Origin: Drosophila miranda
Taxonomy: Eukaryota > Arthropoda > Insecta > Diptera > Drosophilidae
DNA: 64,000 bases
Direction of reading: 5' to 3'
Assembly (NCBI RefSeq): GCF_003369915.1
Contig: NW_022881614.1
Location: forward strand, 17,462,336 to 17,526,335
Shown: piece after piece, positions 32,055 through 44,481 of the stretch
Numbering within the stretch: the first letter of the stretch is position 1
Layout of the letters: each line of letters opens with the position of its first letter
Notes under the pieces: generated by a model
The model's input: only the letters and a program-made list of their open reading frames with translations
What the model was told of the DNA's origin: nothing
Database searches by the model: none
Made by a program: the position numbers and the translations under genes

Positions 32055-35026
32055 CTGAGTAAAACCTTTAAAAAAATATAATATTTATTTCGTCAAACCT
32101 GAGCAAAAAAAAAAATAAATACATTTGCTCCTTATCACTAGGATAGTACTCATAGTACCCATAGCAATAATATTCAAAACAAAGTAAAGGAAAGAAACAT
32201 GAAAAAGCAGCTATACGGAACTCCGCGGGAGTCATCGCCAGGATTCCGCCGGCTATGTGCAGACAGCACGCAAAAGTCTTTTTTTGGCGGGAACTCGAAC
32301 TGCTCTACACCTTCAGGGAGTTTGAAAAAAACTGCCCTGCACAAGAGGTAACTAACAGGAGTGTCTCGCCTATTTAAAGATGATTTCAAACACTTTTTCC
32401 CAACAGCCGGCATAGTTTGTCCGGGCGATCTACCCAATCGATACCCGGCATCCGGTCGGACTACAATGTTGTGGAGAGCTTTGGTTTTCCCCTGCCCGTC
32501 GTAGTGAACGAGGCATTGACCTTTGTGGGATCTGCTGCAGGAGCCGTTTCTGCGAAGGTTGCCCAAAATGGCTGGGCTTGGGTACGGGCATAGCACGGAT
32601 CGAAAAATGATTTGGCTGGGTATTAAATTTCGGCCCTATTTCAGGTTGTGCACGGTCGCCGACTTTTAATTTGGCAGTACAAAGAGACGTCCAAGGGTGC
32701 CAAGCAACCTAGACGGGGAGGTGGCTTGTCCCAATGCCGCGAACTACCACTGCCCTACTCCGATTTAGGGTACAACAGTGAGTTGATTAGTGTACTCCAG
32801 ACAGACGGCCAGCAAATGGCATCCTGCATAGCAGTTTCTGCAACGGGAGATGTGCGCTATTGGCCATATATTGCCCACGACGGGAATAACGTGAATCTAC
32901 CGATCCTAACCGGTCAGGACTTCGTTCAGATCATAAATCTACCATTGCAACAGGGCTACCTTGCTGTGACCTCAACTTGCACATTGGTATTTCTCAGCGT
33001 AGGCCTCACCAACGGCCGATACTCGTTGCAGCACAAGACCATAAAGCCGCCCACCAGTTTGCTTGGTGGCTTTAGCAAGAAATTTTCGTCCATGCTTATT
33101 GGAATGAACACGGGCAGCGACAAGGATCCGGTGAGGCTTGCATTTCCATCTAAAAAGGTTCCTCAAATAATATAAAAAATATTTTCCAGCTCTTGGTTGG
33201 CATGGGCTGCGAGAGAAATTCTCCTGAAGGTGAAACCGTGGTGGCTGTGCTGTCGGATCATTCGATCCAGCGCTGGAGTTTGTCAAGCAAAGGGAATACA
33301 GAACATTTACTCCACGAGAATGAAGAGGTGGTGCGCCGGATTCGCGAAGAGTTTAAGCAAAAGTTCTGGAATCTCCGTACTCCCGCGGACAATGTGGAAA
33401 TCGAGTTGCTTCTGCTGGACTTTCATATCGTAGATGACAAGGCTTACATATTGGCTGGAGCTGTTAACGCTGCCCACGCTCCACAGATGTGCTATGCCGT
33501 TGGTAAGTATTGAATTTGTCATTCAACATGAACAATACTTAATACTATTTCTAGCTGTGGCCAGTGTCCAAGCGAACAGCATACTTTTGGAGTCATTCAC
33601 ACCCCTTAAGTTGAATAAATTTTACAACGCCAAGACTAAAGAGGATTGCGTCAGCCTTCGCTTCATAATAGGGAGCAGCCACATCTACCTCTACACCCCA
33701 AAGGTGGTCTATCCGTTGCTCTTGGCAAACGCCGTACCCACAGCCGAACTTGAGGCGGAGAAGATTGAATTTCATTTGCACGACGATCGAATTCTATGTG
33801 CTGCCGTCTGCAGTCGACTGCCGATGTTCTTTAGCCGCACACACGGACTGGTTTCAATCACACCCGGCGACTTTGATGCCAACGAGCTGCAGAATATGAG
33901 CACCTGCAATACACCAGATCTGTTTGCACCAGCTATGCTCGGTAGTTTCAGTGCACCCGATCAGTCTACACTGACCGCAGTAACTGGCAGCAGCAACAAT
34001 CTGCACATGTTCGAACTGGATCCGGATGAGCTATACAGCGATCTAAGTGACGAAGTGGGCCAGTTAAAAGCTGCCTTCGTGTACCACCTGAAGCGTAATA
34101 ACAACATGGTGAAGACAATTATCGGGGAGCTTGTGCGCACTGTCAATGAGCCCGATCAATGTGGTGCGCCCTTGGATGCCTACAAGTTGGATAGGTATGA
34201 ATACTTGAATTTTTACTAAAATACTATAAGCTATCAGATACTTCCATTTCCATTAGAATTGTCATCACAATAGCGGAGGACTTGGCCGAGGATTTTCCAA
34301 TCGCCGATCCACGCTGGGAAGAGGCTCTGGGCGATCACGATGGCAATCGTCATGCGTTGGGGAGCTCACGCTCTATGCAAATCATCAATCAGCTGCGTGA
34401 CAAAACCCTTGCCTTCGATCACTTTGCCTTATTTCTTCATGCCAGCGGCGTTTGGAAGAAGGTGATTATTACTTCTCTTCTTATTGCTATTTTTTTAAAT
34501 TTATCTTGCGTCATTCTTTTCAGCTCAATGCCATACCCTGTGGTAGTAATGTGCTGAAGCCGACAAGCTTTATTTTGTCCGATATTAGCGAGAAAATAGT
34601 GGCTGCCATGGCACTGCGCTCCTTACAGGCCAAACAACCAAAAATCATCGAGCATGCCATCGATGCCACTGTCGCCATGTGGGATGAGAAGCCCAATGGC
34701 AACCTAACCACCCAGGATATATTCTATGTGAAACTGTGCAAATTCCAGTTTGTATTCGAGGCGCTAGCCGAAATGGCTGACAATCAGATTTCAGCTCAGA
34801 GAGATACCACGGTAATGGTGGCCCAATTTCTCAACGATACCAATTCCATCGTCCTGGATACACTGGGCCAGGTGTTTATGCATCGTGAGCAGCAGGCGAA
34901 CAACTTCACACCGCACAATGACAGACTGGCCGCCTGCGAAAACCTTCCCTGGACGGCCATGTCGGGAAGTGCTGGAGTTCGAGACACTCTCAACCGACTT
35001 ATAGACCTCAGCCTGCGCTATGGTTC

Positions 35027-37437
35027 TGTAGCGGGCCTGAAGCGACGTAGAAGAAGTCGATAGGTTTGGCGGGAAGGATTAATCGGCTAAGATTTGAAAG
35101 AAAAATTTAAAGTCAAGACCATGATATCGATCTCGGGGCCAGGGATGCATGCTGCCACCCTTTGACAGGCACAGGGTTACTTTGACCTGTTAACAGGCGC
35201 AGGGTTACTTTGACCTGTTAACGCGCAGAGATGCTTTGGACATCTGACAGGCCATGTCAAATTCCTTTTCCGGTTAAAGATCTCGTTAAGAACGGGTGTG
35301 GGCGCAAACGAATCTTTTGTAAGAAGTGCCATCATAGGAAAATTCCATTGTGAAACAACTCGACACGGTACGGAAAAGACATACCTTTCGGTTGATCGCG
35401 ATATTTTGGGTGAGTGCGATTGGAAAAATCCACAGAACAGGTTTTCATCTGATTTTCTGCAGCTCACGCAACCGCTGATTCCCTTGCTCGTACAAGTGGA
35501 GTGACGGGGCGACAGATCCTGCTCGGAGGAAAGACGCCACAGCTTCAAAGACCGGACGGTCTTTCGCTTATTGCGTGGGGCAGCGACCCACGCCATTTAA
35601 ACGCACCCCATCGTCCAGTCGCCGGCTAAGTAAGCCGCAGAGCGCAGTCAGCCGGGGGCTGGAATAAGCAAACGCCTTCCCGCTTGGGACCCTTCGCCTG
35701 CGAGGAGCACCCTAGACAGGGTTAAACAGCAGCGTGCGCCAAGGCGCGTGAAGAAGAAGCAGGAGCAAATCAGGGATGCTGCAATGCTAAAGCCACCTGC
35801 GGCCTTCGTTTTCTCGGTTGCCCGAGCGCAGACCAAGCTGCAGTGATGAAGCCAACTGCGGCCATCGTCTTCCTGGTTGCCCAATCGTCGGCCAAACAGA
35901 GGCAGAATTCTCCGCCTTCGGCTGTCCTCTTCGCCCCGACTCTGTCCAGGATTCCACTTCCAGCAGCTTCAGGGAGCACAGTTCACCAAATCATAGGGTT
36001 CAGCGGAGGCTAGCCTCGTCTATTACCATCCTAATGTTTAAAGTATAAAAATCTCACAAAATTTGTATATCCATGAAGAATAATTATCAGCCAACCTCAT
36101 TAACGTTCAAGTTCCCCCTGGGAGTTCGGGAAATGTGTTCAGAATTTGCAGTTATAAGTATTGTTAAGACATCGCTAGTTAATTCATTTTCGTTACCCAT
36201 TCGTTAAACTCATATCATGCTTAAGCAATCTTTACAAATATTCACAAGCTATTGTTGTCAGTTAAGTTCGGATTGAATTGTCAGGGAGAAAATTCCCCCA
36301 AAAGTTCTGTGGCTCCACATACAAGGAGTAGGTCGAAGTTGGGAATTCTGAGTTGTAGCAAGAGATAGAGTCTTCGTACTGTAAACCACCTTTCCGAATT
36401 AACGCTTGTTTTCAGCCTACGCCGGAAGATCGATCTTTCGTCGTTGGAAATTGAACAGTGAGTGAGTAAGCATACCTTCCAAAAGTTGAAATGTACGTAG
36501 TTTTGAAAACCAACTGATCCTTGCCCAACCTCGCGAATTTGAAACCTCTGGCCCCTGCCTATTGAGGCTTTGCCTTGAGCGATCTGATCGTTGGCTAATT
36601 AGAGATGCCATCTGCATCCAGTCATCGACTGAACTCCGCATAAGAGATCACGTTTTGTCAGCCAGACCGCCTCTTTGATTTTCGACTCATTCCGAAGTTA
36701 AAAGATTTAATGATTTTTCCACATTTGTGCGAAAAGCGAAAGTAACGAACTTAAAGTATTCAATGATTTTCCCATGTTATGCGAAAAGCGAAATTTATGA
36801 ATATAATTAGAATTTAACTCGAATTACAGTCTTATTATATATATACTCAATACATTATCAAATATCTTTATATACCCAACCATTACGAATCACCTATTTT
36901 TAGTAGTTATTAAGATCATTTACTATGTTGCCATATCGGATTTAATTTTTGTGTTGAGGAAATAATGTTGAAGTTTAGATAAAAGAACAAAATGGACTCA
37001 ATGCTAGCTCGCGCGTTTTCGTAAAAGGTCAAAAGGGGTCATCGAAGAACGGCTATTCCGTGAGGATGACCAAAGGCAGGGTGGGTTCAGACTCCGCATA
37101 ACATCTGCGGACATATACACCGATGTCTCTCCGTTTTCCTTGGTTCTCACTTCCCTTTCCTCTTTATCCTTCTTTCCTTTCGCTTCCCTCTCTCTTCCTG
37201 TTCTCTATCCTCTTTAGCTTCGAATCTTCTTCTCGTCAAATCTACCGTTCTAGCACAAGTCGCAGCACGCTAAATTCTGGCAATATTATTGGTAATGGAA
37301 GCCTCGAGTCTGGGTTGATCTGAGGGAGCAACAACTCCACCCCCAAAGCCGACGAGCTAGAGCCGGATGATTATTAGCGTGCCCAGCTCTCTCAAATCGT
37401 AACGCCCGTTTTCGAACAGGACTCGTTGCACGTTACA
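35027..37437 (+). repeat. Left LTR (2,411 bp)
   Basis: Its last 1,430 bp (36008-37437) match 38241-39670. Positions 35031-36007 are absent from the right LTR. There is no convincing coding frame. Confidence 0.75.
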
Positions 37438-37463
37438 GTTATAATTATTAATAATATTAAAAG

Positions 37464-37481
37464 TGGCGCCCAACGTGGGGC
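37464..37481 (+). promoter_or_regulatory. Primer binding site, tRNA-Lys type
   Basis: TGGCGCCCAACGTGGGGC, 26 bp after the left LTR, identical to the site of the gypsy-type element at 9523-9540. The 26-bp gap is unusual. Confidence 0.8.
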
Positions 37482-38236
37482 CCCAGTGGGTACTTCAAAA
37501 TATTCCACGGGGACTCCTGGATGATTATATAGATTCTTTCATTTTTTCCCTTTTCTAAATTTTCCGCTTTTATTTTCCGGAGGAGTTATTGCCGTGTTAG
37601 AGTCCGCTTGGAAGACAGATAGAGAGAATACCCGTATTCCCTTCTGACCGCGGATTACTGGTTCGGTGACGATTTTTCTAAATATGCAAGCGACGTTAGG
37701 CCACTTTAAGCGGAGGAATTGCAGGACGAGATCGACTCCGTTTGACCACCTGACCCTGTAGAGAGTGCCGCGTCATTGGCTTATTGGTGTTCGATGTTAG
37801 ATTGGTTCTTTTACGCTGCCGCGTCGGAAAATAAATAGACAGCTTTCGAGAGTCTCTTTATCCACGGCCGCTGGAGAAAATCTTCGGTTGATTTTTCTGA
37901 AGAAGCATTAGAGGTAGCCATCGAAAGCTGGAAAACCGACAAACCGTTGTTGAACAGTTGTCTGTCCGCTGCGGTGTGATCTGCTGACGGGAACATCGTT
38001 CGTTTTGAGGAATAAGTCTGGAGATTCCTGACTGCCCACGACCAAGCGATTTACTTGAGAGTAGTAACTCTAATCTTTTTCCGTGGTGAGGGAGATATCG
38101 GTTGTATGATTAGGACCTTACAATTCGCTGCGTAGCTGCATTGAGTTCAAGCTAGTCCAAGTTAGTTAAAGTTAGTTCAAGTGAGTTCAAGTTAGTCAAT
38201 TGAGTTCATCATTGGTATTAAAGTTATTATCGGAAT
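37482..38236 (+). other. Internal region of the non-autonomous LTR element
   Basis: 755 bp without gag, pol or any long frame. Near the right edge is a short tandem run of GTTAGTTCAAG-type words (38155-38215). A clear polypurine tract was not identified. Confidence 0.6.
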
Positions 38237-39670
38237 TGTAGGTTAGCCTCGTCTATTACCATCCTAATGTTTAAAGTATAAAAATCTCACAAAATTTGTA
38301 TATCCATGAAGAATAATTATCAGCCAACCTCATTAACGTTCAAGTTCCCCCTGGGAGTTCGGGAAATGTGTTCAGAATTTGCAGTTATAAGTATTGTTAA
38401 GACATCGCTAGTTAATTCATTTTCGTTACACATTCGTTAAACTCATATCATGCTTAAGCAATCTTTACAAATATTCACAAGCTATTGTTGTCAGTTAAGT
38501 TCGGATTGAATTGTCAGGGAGAAAATTCCCCCAAAAGTTCTGTGGCTCCACATACAAGGAGTAGGTCGAAGTTGGGAATTCTGAGTTGTAGCAAGAGATA
38601 GAGTCTTCGTACTGTAAACCACCTTTCCGAATTAACGCTTGTTTTCAGCCTACGCCGGAAGATCGATCTTTCGTCGTTGGAAATTGAACAGTGAGTGAGT
38701 AAGCATACCTTCCAAAAGTTGAAATGTACCTAGTTTTGAAAACCAACTGATCCTTGCCCAACCTCGCGAATTTGAAACCTCTGGCCCCTGCCTATTGAGG
38801 CTTTGCCTTGAGCGATCTGATCGTTGGCTAATTAGAGATGCCATCTGCATCCAGTCATCGACTGAACTCCGCATAAGAGATCACGTTTTGTCAGCCAGAC
38901 CGCCTCTTTGATTTTCGACTCATTCCGAAGTTAAAAGATTTAATGATTTTTCCACATTTGTGCGAAAAGCGAAAGTAACGAACTTAAAGAATTTAATGAT
39001 TTTCCCATGTTATGCGAAAAGCGAAATTTATGAATATAATTAGAATTTAACTCGAATTACAGTCTTATTATATATATACTCAATACATTATCAAATATCT
39101 TTATATACCCAACCATTACGAATCACCTATTTTTAGTAGTTATTAAGATCATTTACTATGTTGCCATATCGGATTTAATTTTTGTGTTGAGGAAATAATG
39201 TTTAAGTTTAGATAAAAGAACAAAATGGACTCAATGCTAGCTCGCGCGTTTTCGTAAAAGGTCAAAAGGGGTCATCGAAGAACGGCTATTCCGTGAGGAT
39301 GACCAAAGGCAGGGTGGGTTCAGACTCCGCATAACATCTGCGGACATATACACCGATGTCTCTCCGTTTTCCTTGGTTCTCACTTCCCTTTCCTCTTTAT
39401 CCTTCTTTCCTTTCGCTTCCCTCTCTCTTCCTGTTCTCTATCCTCTTTAGCTTCGAATCTTCTTCTCGTCAAATCTACCGTTCTAGCACAAGTCGCAGCA
39501 CGCTAAATTCTGGCAATATTATTGGTAATTGAAGCCTCGAGTCTGGGTTGATCTGAGGGAGCAACAACTCCACCCCCAAAGCCGACGAGCTAGAGCCGGA
39601 TGATTATTAGCGTGCCCAGCTCTCTCAAATCGTAACGCCCGTTTTCGAACAGGACTCGTTGCACGTTACA
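38237..39670 (+). repeat. Right LTR (1,434 bp, internally shortened)
   Basis: It begins TGTA, like the left LTR, then jumps directly to the sequence corresponding to 36008, and ends TTACA at the GTTC duplication. Confidence 0.8.
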
Positions 39671-40312
39671 GTTCCCAGTGCAGCAGTGAGACGGAGCTAA
39701 GCCAGAAGTTTTACCAGCAAATATACGAGCTAGTCGATTTGGTTCTTGAGGGGCGCAAGAACTACTTGGATAGTGTTCGAGGATCGGAGAAGGCTAATCT
39801 ATTGCAGCAGCAGTTTGAGGCACAGCGCAGGGAACTCATCTCACTCCTAAGTAAGTAGGTTTTCAGTATAACTGGGGCGTATTTCATATTCATTACCTTT
39901 CCAGTCAAGGATCTTAAGTACGAGTATGCCGCTAAGTTGGCTGAAAAGTATCTGGACTTTCATAGTCTAGTGCTAATATGCGACTTGACCAATGACAAAG
40001 AACGTTTGGATGATTACATGCAAACGAGGAGTTTAACTTCTCGCAGTTTGCCATCAGCTGGCATCTGCGGCAGAAGCGGCATGGCGAGGTATTCGAGCGC
40101 TTCAAGGACAACCCGATAGCGCTGGCACAGTTCATGCGTGACCATTCATCTCGCTGGTCTGGATTCAGCTGATATTCAACGGCGACTACGAGCGGGCGGC
40201 AAAGGGGCTGTACGAGCTGGCGCAAAACGAGAAGGAGATTGTGGCGCGCAAGAAGTCAATGTTGTCTCTGGCCAAGCTGGCTGCTTTTGCGGCGCCCGAC
40301 ACCGACCTGACG

Positions 40313-40717
40313 ATTTCTTGTATTAACACTGCCCGCCCTCTTTTGCGATCTGTTTTGCTTAATCCCTGGTTGGTCTTTTGCAGAACAACAATCTCAAACA
40401 ACTGCTCAATGATCCGAATGTGCTGCGACAGCTGCAGACACTGCAGAATTTCCAGAAGTTCAAACAACAGGAGGAAAACAAAAAGATGCGCTACCAGGAC
40501 GATGCCCTCCAACAGCATTTGCAGAACGTGTTGAAGGTATCGTATATCGTTTATCCCTGGGTTACATTCCCTGGTAATCTGTAATCCAATCCAGGGCACT
40601 GCTGGCATGCCCCCTGGGATGGGAATGGGCATGGGCATGGGCATGAACCTCAACCACAGTGACGGGCAGGACATGAACAAGGACGTGGAGTTCATATCGG
40701 AGCAGCAGTCGATTGAG
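40313..40717 (+). pseudogene. CG4266: CG4266 copy 2, exons 4-5 only, fused behind Nup133
   Basis: It begins inside CG4266 intron 3 (ATTTCTTGTATTAACACTGC). Exon 4 is 40384-40536 (LKQLLNDPNVLRQLQTLQNF) and exon 5 is 40595-40717 (Met/Gly-rich, then LNHSDGQDMNKDVEFI). Both retain open phase. The CID exons 1-3 are absent, so nothing functional remains. Confidence 0.85.
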
Positions 40718-41604
40718 GTATACCACCGAATCTATTACTTTCTTTCTATCTTAGTTGTTTGTTTCGGCCTCGTGTATCTTTTCGATCCCCCCACCCCCAC
40801 GGGAGGACTGCATTGTTGTTGGTTGCGTGAGTCGAAAGCATACACGAGTCGCCCATTCAACCTGCTCTTGTTGTTGTTCCTATCGCGAATATACATACAC
40901 ACAAACAAACACTCCCGGAGTGGAGCGGAACGGACTGTGCTGACGTGCAGGTGAAGGTGCAGTTGAGTTTGAGTTTGTCCGCAAGAAGCGCCCAAAATGT
41001 TGTTATAACCGAGCGGAGCCGAGCGTAGCGGTCTAGGATTGTCTCCAATTTAAAATTAAGCTCTAACTATATCTGCGATAAAATTAAACTCTTTAAGCAA
41101 TAACTTTACCACAATATGGCTCAACAATTGGTTCCACCCTACCCTCGAGGGGCTGAGGGACGTTATTGAGCCATAAGTAGATACAATACTATTTTTGCCA
41201 CCAAAAGTAAAAAATAATACTACCCTCGCCTTGCCTTGCCTTGTCTTAAAGAGTGAAAAATCATTGAAAAACACTGCAAATATTTGAGATCAGAGCCTAA
41301 GAAACGAATAGTTGATTTAAAGATTAAAGATATGTTGTACAATATATGACAAAAAAGAGAAGAGAAGCCAAAGGTAAGGTTTTTAAGAAAAACATTGTCC
41401 GGCGGACCCGCACCCGATGCTATAACAACGTTTGGTAAGTGTTCTCCTAAATATGTAAACCATTCAAAACAAAGAATCAAAAACTTGCTCGAAAACGCAA
41501 AATGACAACGAAATGTCAAGAATCGTCGAATCGAACCACACGTCAACACACGCCAGAGAATGCAGTTTTTTGCAAACTCCAAAACTGCTAAAGAAAATTG
41601 CATA
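40718..41604. repeat. CG4266 intron remnant and array spacer, copy 2
   Basis: 40718-40967 is the intron and downstream stretch shared with 58179-58428. From 40968 it is the common spacer. It is interrupted by a LINE at 41605 and resumes at 44405. Confidence 0.8.
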
Positions 41605-44404
41605 TTTTTTTTTTTTCATGTGGAAAATTTGTATTTTATTGTAAACAAGTTTACTGCTACCTTTCGTGGCAACTTAATCTAGTTTTACATTTAAGGGGAA
41701 AAACAATTGATCACAGGAGATACATACTTAAACTTAATGTTACATATATGGAGTAGGTACATACATTATTTAGAATATTTACAAAAAGTTAATGAGATGT
41801 TATAGGAGGGATCTAGTAGGGAGATCCAGTGGATGACTCCTTTTGAGTCTTCTTTTCCTTGGCGGGTTAATTAGACGTCTGGCTAGCGCATTAGGGTGAC
41901 CACCAAGTCGTTGCAAGTACCTTGCTGCATGTAATTGTATAACATCGCCCACTTTGGGAACCTTTAGGTCCCTCTCGATGTCGCTGTTTCGTATGTACCA
42001 TGGAGCATTGCATATTCGTCGTAGAATTTTTGACTGAGCAACTCTAATTTTATTTAAGTTGGTTTTTGACGCGATGCCGTAAACTTGAAGTGCGTATTTC
42101 CATATGGGGCTGAGGATGGACTTGTATATCGTGACTTTGCTGTCCAGCGATAGCTTATTTCTTGGTGCAAGTAGCCACGCCATCTTTCCCGCTTTCGCCA
42201 TCACAGACTGTCGATCCATGGTAGTATGGGTTTTGACATTTAGTCACCTGTCGAGTACAACACCCAGGTATTTGTACGAGCTCTTGTGCGTAAGTGTGGA
42301 GCCCAGCATATTAATGCCTCCGCAAGAAAGTGTTCTCGTAGCAAAAGTAACATTAGCACATTTGCTGCTGTTGATGCCTATGTTCCATTTCTGAGCCCAG
42401 ACCTCAAAGCTGCTCACATATTGTTGCAGAGCTTCCGTAGCTAGATTTATGCTTGGACTTCTGGTCAGCACTGCAGTGTCATCCGCGTAGGTTGCTATCA
42501 ACACATCGTCCTCGTCCAACCCAGTTATTACCCTTGAGGAAGGCATATCGGCTGTATATAGGGTATATAACGTTGGTCCAAGAACGCTGCCTTGTGGGAC
42601 GCCTGCACAGATTGGGCGCTTCGATGATTTTGCTCCATTTACAACAACTCTAAAACTTCTGTCCATTAGAAAGCTACTCACCAGCTGGAATAGCTGCGGC
42701 GGCAATATGTTTCTCAGCTTAAAGAGGAGGCCATCATGCCACACCCTGTCAAACGCTTGTTGAATGTCCATAAACACAGCTACCGAATACATTTTTTGCT
42801 CCATTGCATCAAGCGCGAAGTTGACCACTCGATGAAGTTGTTCTGGCGTGCCGTGACCTTGTCTAAATCCAAACTGCCACTTTGGAATTCTTTTCTTTAC
42901 AGGTTCAAGCTGCATGATGCGGTTCAGTATCATTCTTTCCGCCATCTTCCCTAGCGCTGAGAGCAGGCTAATTGGTCTGTAGCCATCGACTTCTGTGTGT
43001 TGTTTTTCTGGCTTAGGTACCATGGAGATTAGCGCCATCTTCCAGCAGGTAGGAAAGTGTCCTATCCTAAGAATGCTGTTGAGGAGCAGCACTATAAATA
43101 GCAGCGCTTTTTTAGGCAGAAGTTTTAAAGTCCTGTTGTCCAGCAGGTCCTCACCAGGGGATTTTTTGGCCTTCAGCTTCTTAATTTGCTGCACCACCTC
43201 TTGAAATGTGACTGGGCTTGCTGGCAAGGACATTTGAAATGGCATTTCCAATTGTAGCTCGACGGCCCTTCGTGTAACAGCAGACGTAAGATTAAATGGC
43301 TTAAATCTTTGCTCTAAACCGTCTGCGAAGATATCAGCCTTTTGCTGACTGGAGTAGCACCAACCGCCTGCTGGATTTTTAATTGGCGATTTAGGCATGA
43401 CTACTCTTTTAAATCGGCTTGTAAGCTTCCAGAGAGTATAGTTGAAAGATGCATCGGGGCCAGCTTTTTCTAAAATGTTATCAATGCTCGTCTGCTTGAC
43501 TTTTGCAAGTACCTTTTGCAAACGGTTTGATAGTCTCAAGTAGATTTGATGAACTCGAGTATCACCCGTTCTCGCATACTCTCTTCTTACTCTTCTTTTC
43601 AGGCGCAGGAGAGCTACGGCACTTGGGGGAAGAGTATCTTGTCGTCGTTGGCTTGGTGAACATTGGTTTACAGGCGCAGCAGAAGATGCAGCCAATATTA
43701 CGTTTCTCATAAATATCGAGATTGCATCTTCTATATCATCGGGACTTTTTATTTCCGTGTTGAGGTTGATTCTACTATCTAGTTCGGCTTGAAATACTTC
43801 AACGCAAGAGCCTCGAGGGAGAATTTGTTGCTTCATAGTTTTGATTTGAGGAGAATGATGCACTGATGCTACAATTGGCAGGTGATCCGAGGAGAGTTCA
43901 TATTTAGTTTCGACTGACAGCTTGTTTTGCGCAATCCCGTTGACAATGAAAAAGTCGAGAGCAGAAGGTGTAAGGCGAGTGTTGTATGAGAAGAAAGTTG
44001 CCTCGCCAGTGGCAAGGATTTCGCATGTGCTACTGACGATGGCCTCTTGCAATCGCTTCCCTCGACAGCATGATCTGACGTTACCCCACCATGGGTGCTT
44101 TGCGTTAAAGTCACCGCCTGCGATGAATCTGTTCCCCAGGCTAAGAAAAAGTTGCTCAAAATCAGTTGTACTCCAAGGTTGGTTGGGTGGCAGGTATATT
44201 GAGGAGATCTTGATGCATCCAACATTAGTCGGCACACTCACGCTGGCAACTTGTATGTTTATCCTGGACATAGGTTCGTTCTGAGTATGGGCAATGGACG
44301 ATCGTATGAACAGAGCAGAGCCACTTTTCGATGTTCCGCTGGGATGATCAGCGTAATATTGATCGTATCCTGGTACGAATGCTCTCCGACCAGGGCGCAT
44401 ATGT
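41605..44404 (-). mobile_element. Jockey-clade LINE, 5' truncated
   Basis: A 2,800-bp insertion with a poly(A) tail (poly-T at 41605-41616 on the plus strand) and the 12-bp duplication GAAAATTGCATA (41593-41604 and 44405-44416). Only ORF2 is present, beginning inside the endonuclease domain. Confidence 0.9.
41800..44404 (-). pseudogene. Jockey-type ORF2 (partial endonuclease and reverse transcriptase)
   Basis: The frame encodes the endonuclease C-terminal half (FIAGGDFNAKHPWWG, LSSDHLPIVASV), then RT with PGEDLLDNRTLKLLP, DGYRPISLLSALGK, FMDIQQAFDRVWHDGL and the palm ATYADDTAVL. A single TGA at 42244-42246 interrupts it; the same frame continues to 41800 with a typical tail (KVTIYKSILSPIWKYALQVYG). 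The apparent start at 44424 lies in host flank and is accidental. It is dead through truncation plus the stop. Confidence 0.88.
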
Positions 44405-44481
44405 GAAAATTGCATAGAAACCAAAAATTAAATAGTCCGCAAATGCCAGCAACCGTAAAACCTATGCATGGATATAATGAT
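44405..44481. repeat. Array spacer, copy 2 continued
   Basis: Continuation of the spacer after the LINE, matching 24327-24403. It ends where a BEL-type remnant begins. Confidence 0.75.

Larger units (their letters stand above)
35027..39670 (+). mobile_element. Non-autonomous LTR retrotransposon in Nup133 exon 7
   Basis: A 4,644-bp insertion starting TGTA and ending TTACA, flanked by the 4-bp duplication GTTC (35023-35026 and 39671-39674), as in the gypsy superfamily. Two long LTRs surround only 799 bp of internal sequence with no gag or pol. About seven differences by eye in the shared 1,430 bp of LTR point to a young insertion, after which the right LTR lost 977 bp (or the left gained them). 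It would have been mobilised by an unknown autonomous partner. Confidence 0.85.
32199..40312 (+). pseudogene. Nup133: Nup133 copy 2, interrupted by an LTR element and truncated in exon 8
   Basis: Exons 32199-32347, 32407-32581, 32645-33130, 33190-33502, 33555-34194, 34257-34461 and 34524-35026 splice in frame with no stop, giving the N-terminal roughly 823 residues (propeller plus the start of the helical domain). Exon 7 is then split by an LTR element (35027-39670) and resumes at 39671-39850. Exon 8 starts at 39905 but has a 4-bp loss near 40020 and a 2-bp gain near 40148. At 40312 (GACCTGACG) it joins CG4266 intron 3 directly; exon 9 is missing. Before the LTR insertion the 5' half could be translated, so this copy shows what frame copy 1 should have. 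The promoter is also split by a LINE. Confidence 0.9.

Noticed and set aside
35027..36007. Host gene exon in the part unique to the left LTR
   Set aside because: Frames are short, overlapping on both strands and without domains; position and TGTA start fit LTR sequence.
44405..44424. Start codon of the jockey ORF2 frame at 44424
   Set aside because: It lies in host spacer outside the element; the same Met-Val-Ser-Met start appears at 24332 without the LINE.
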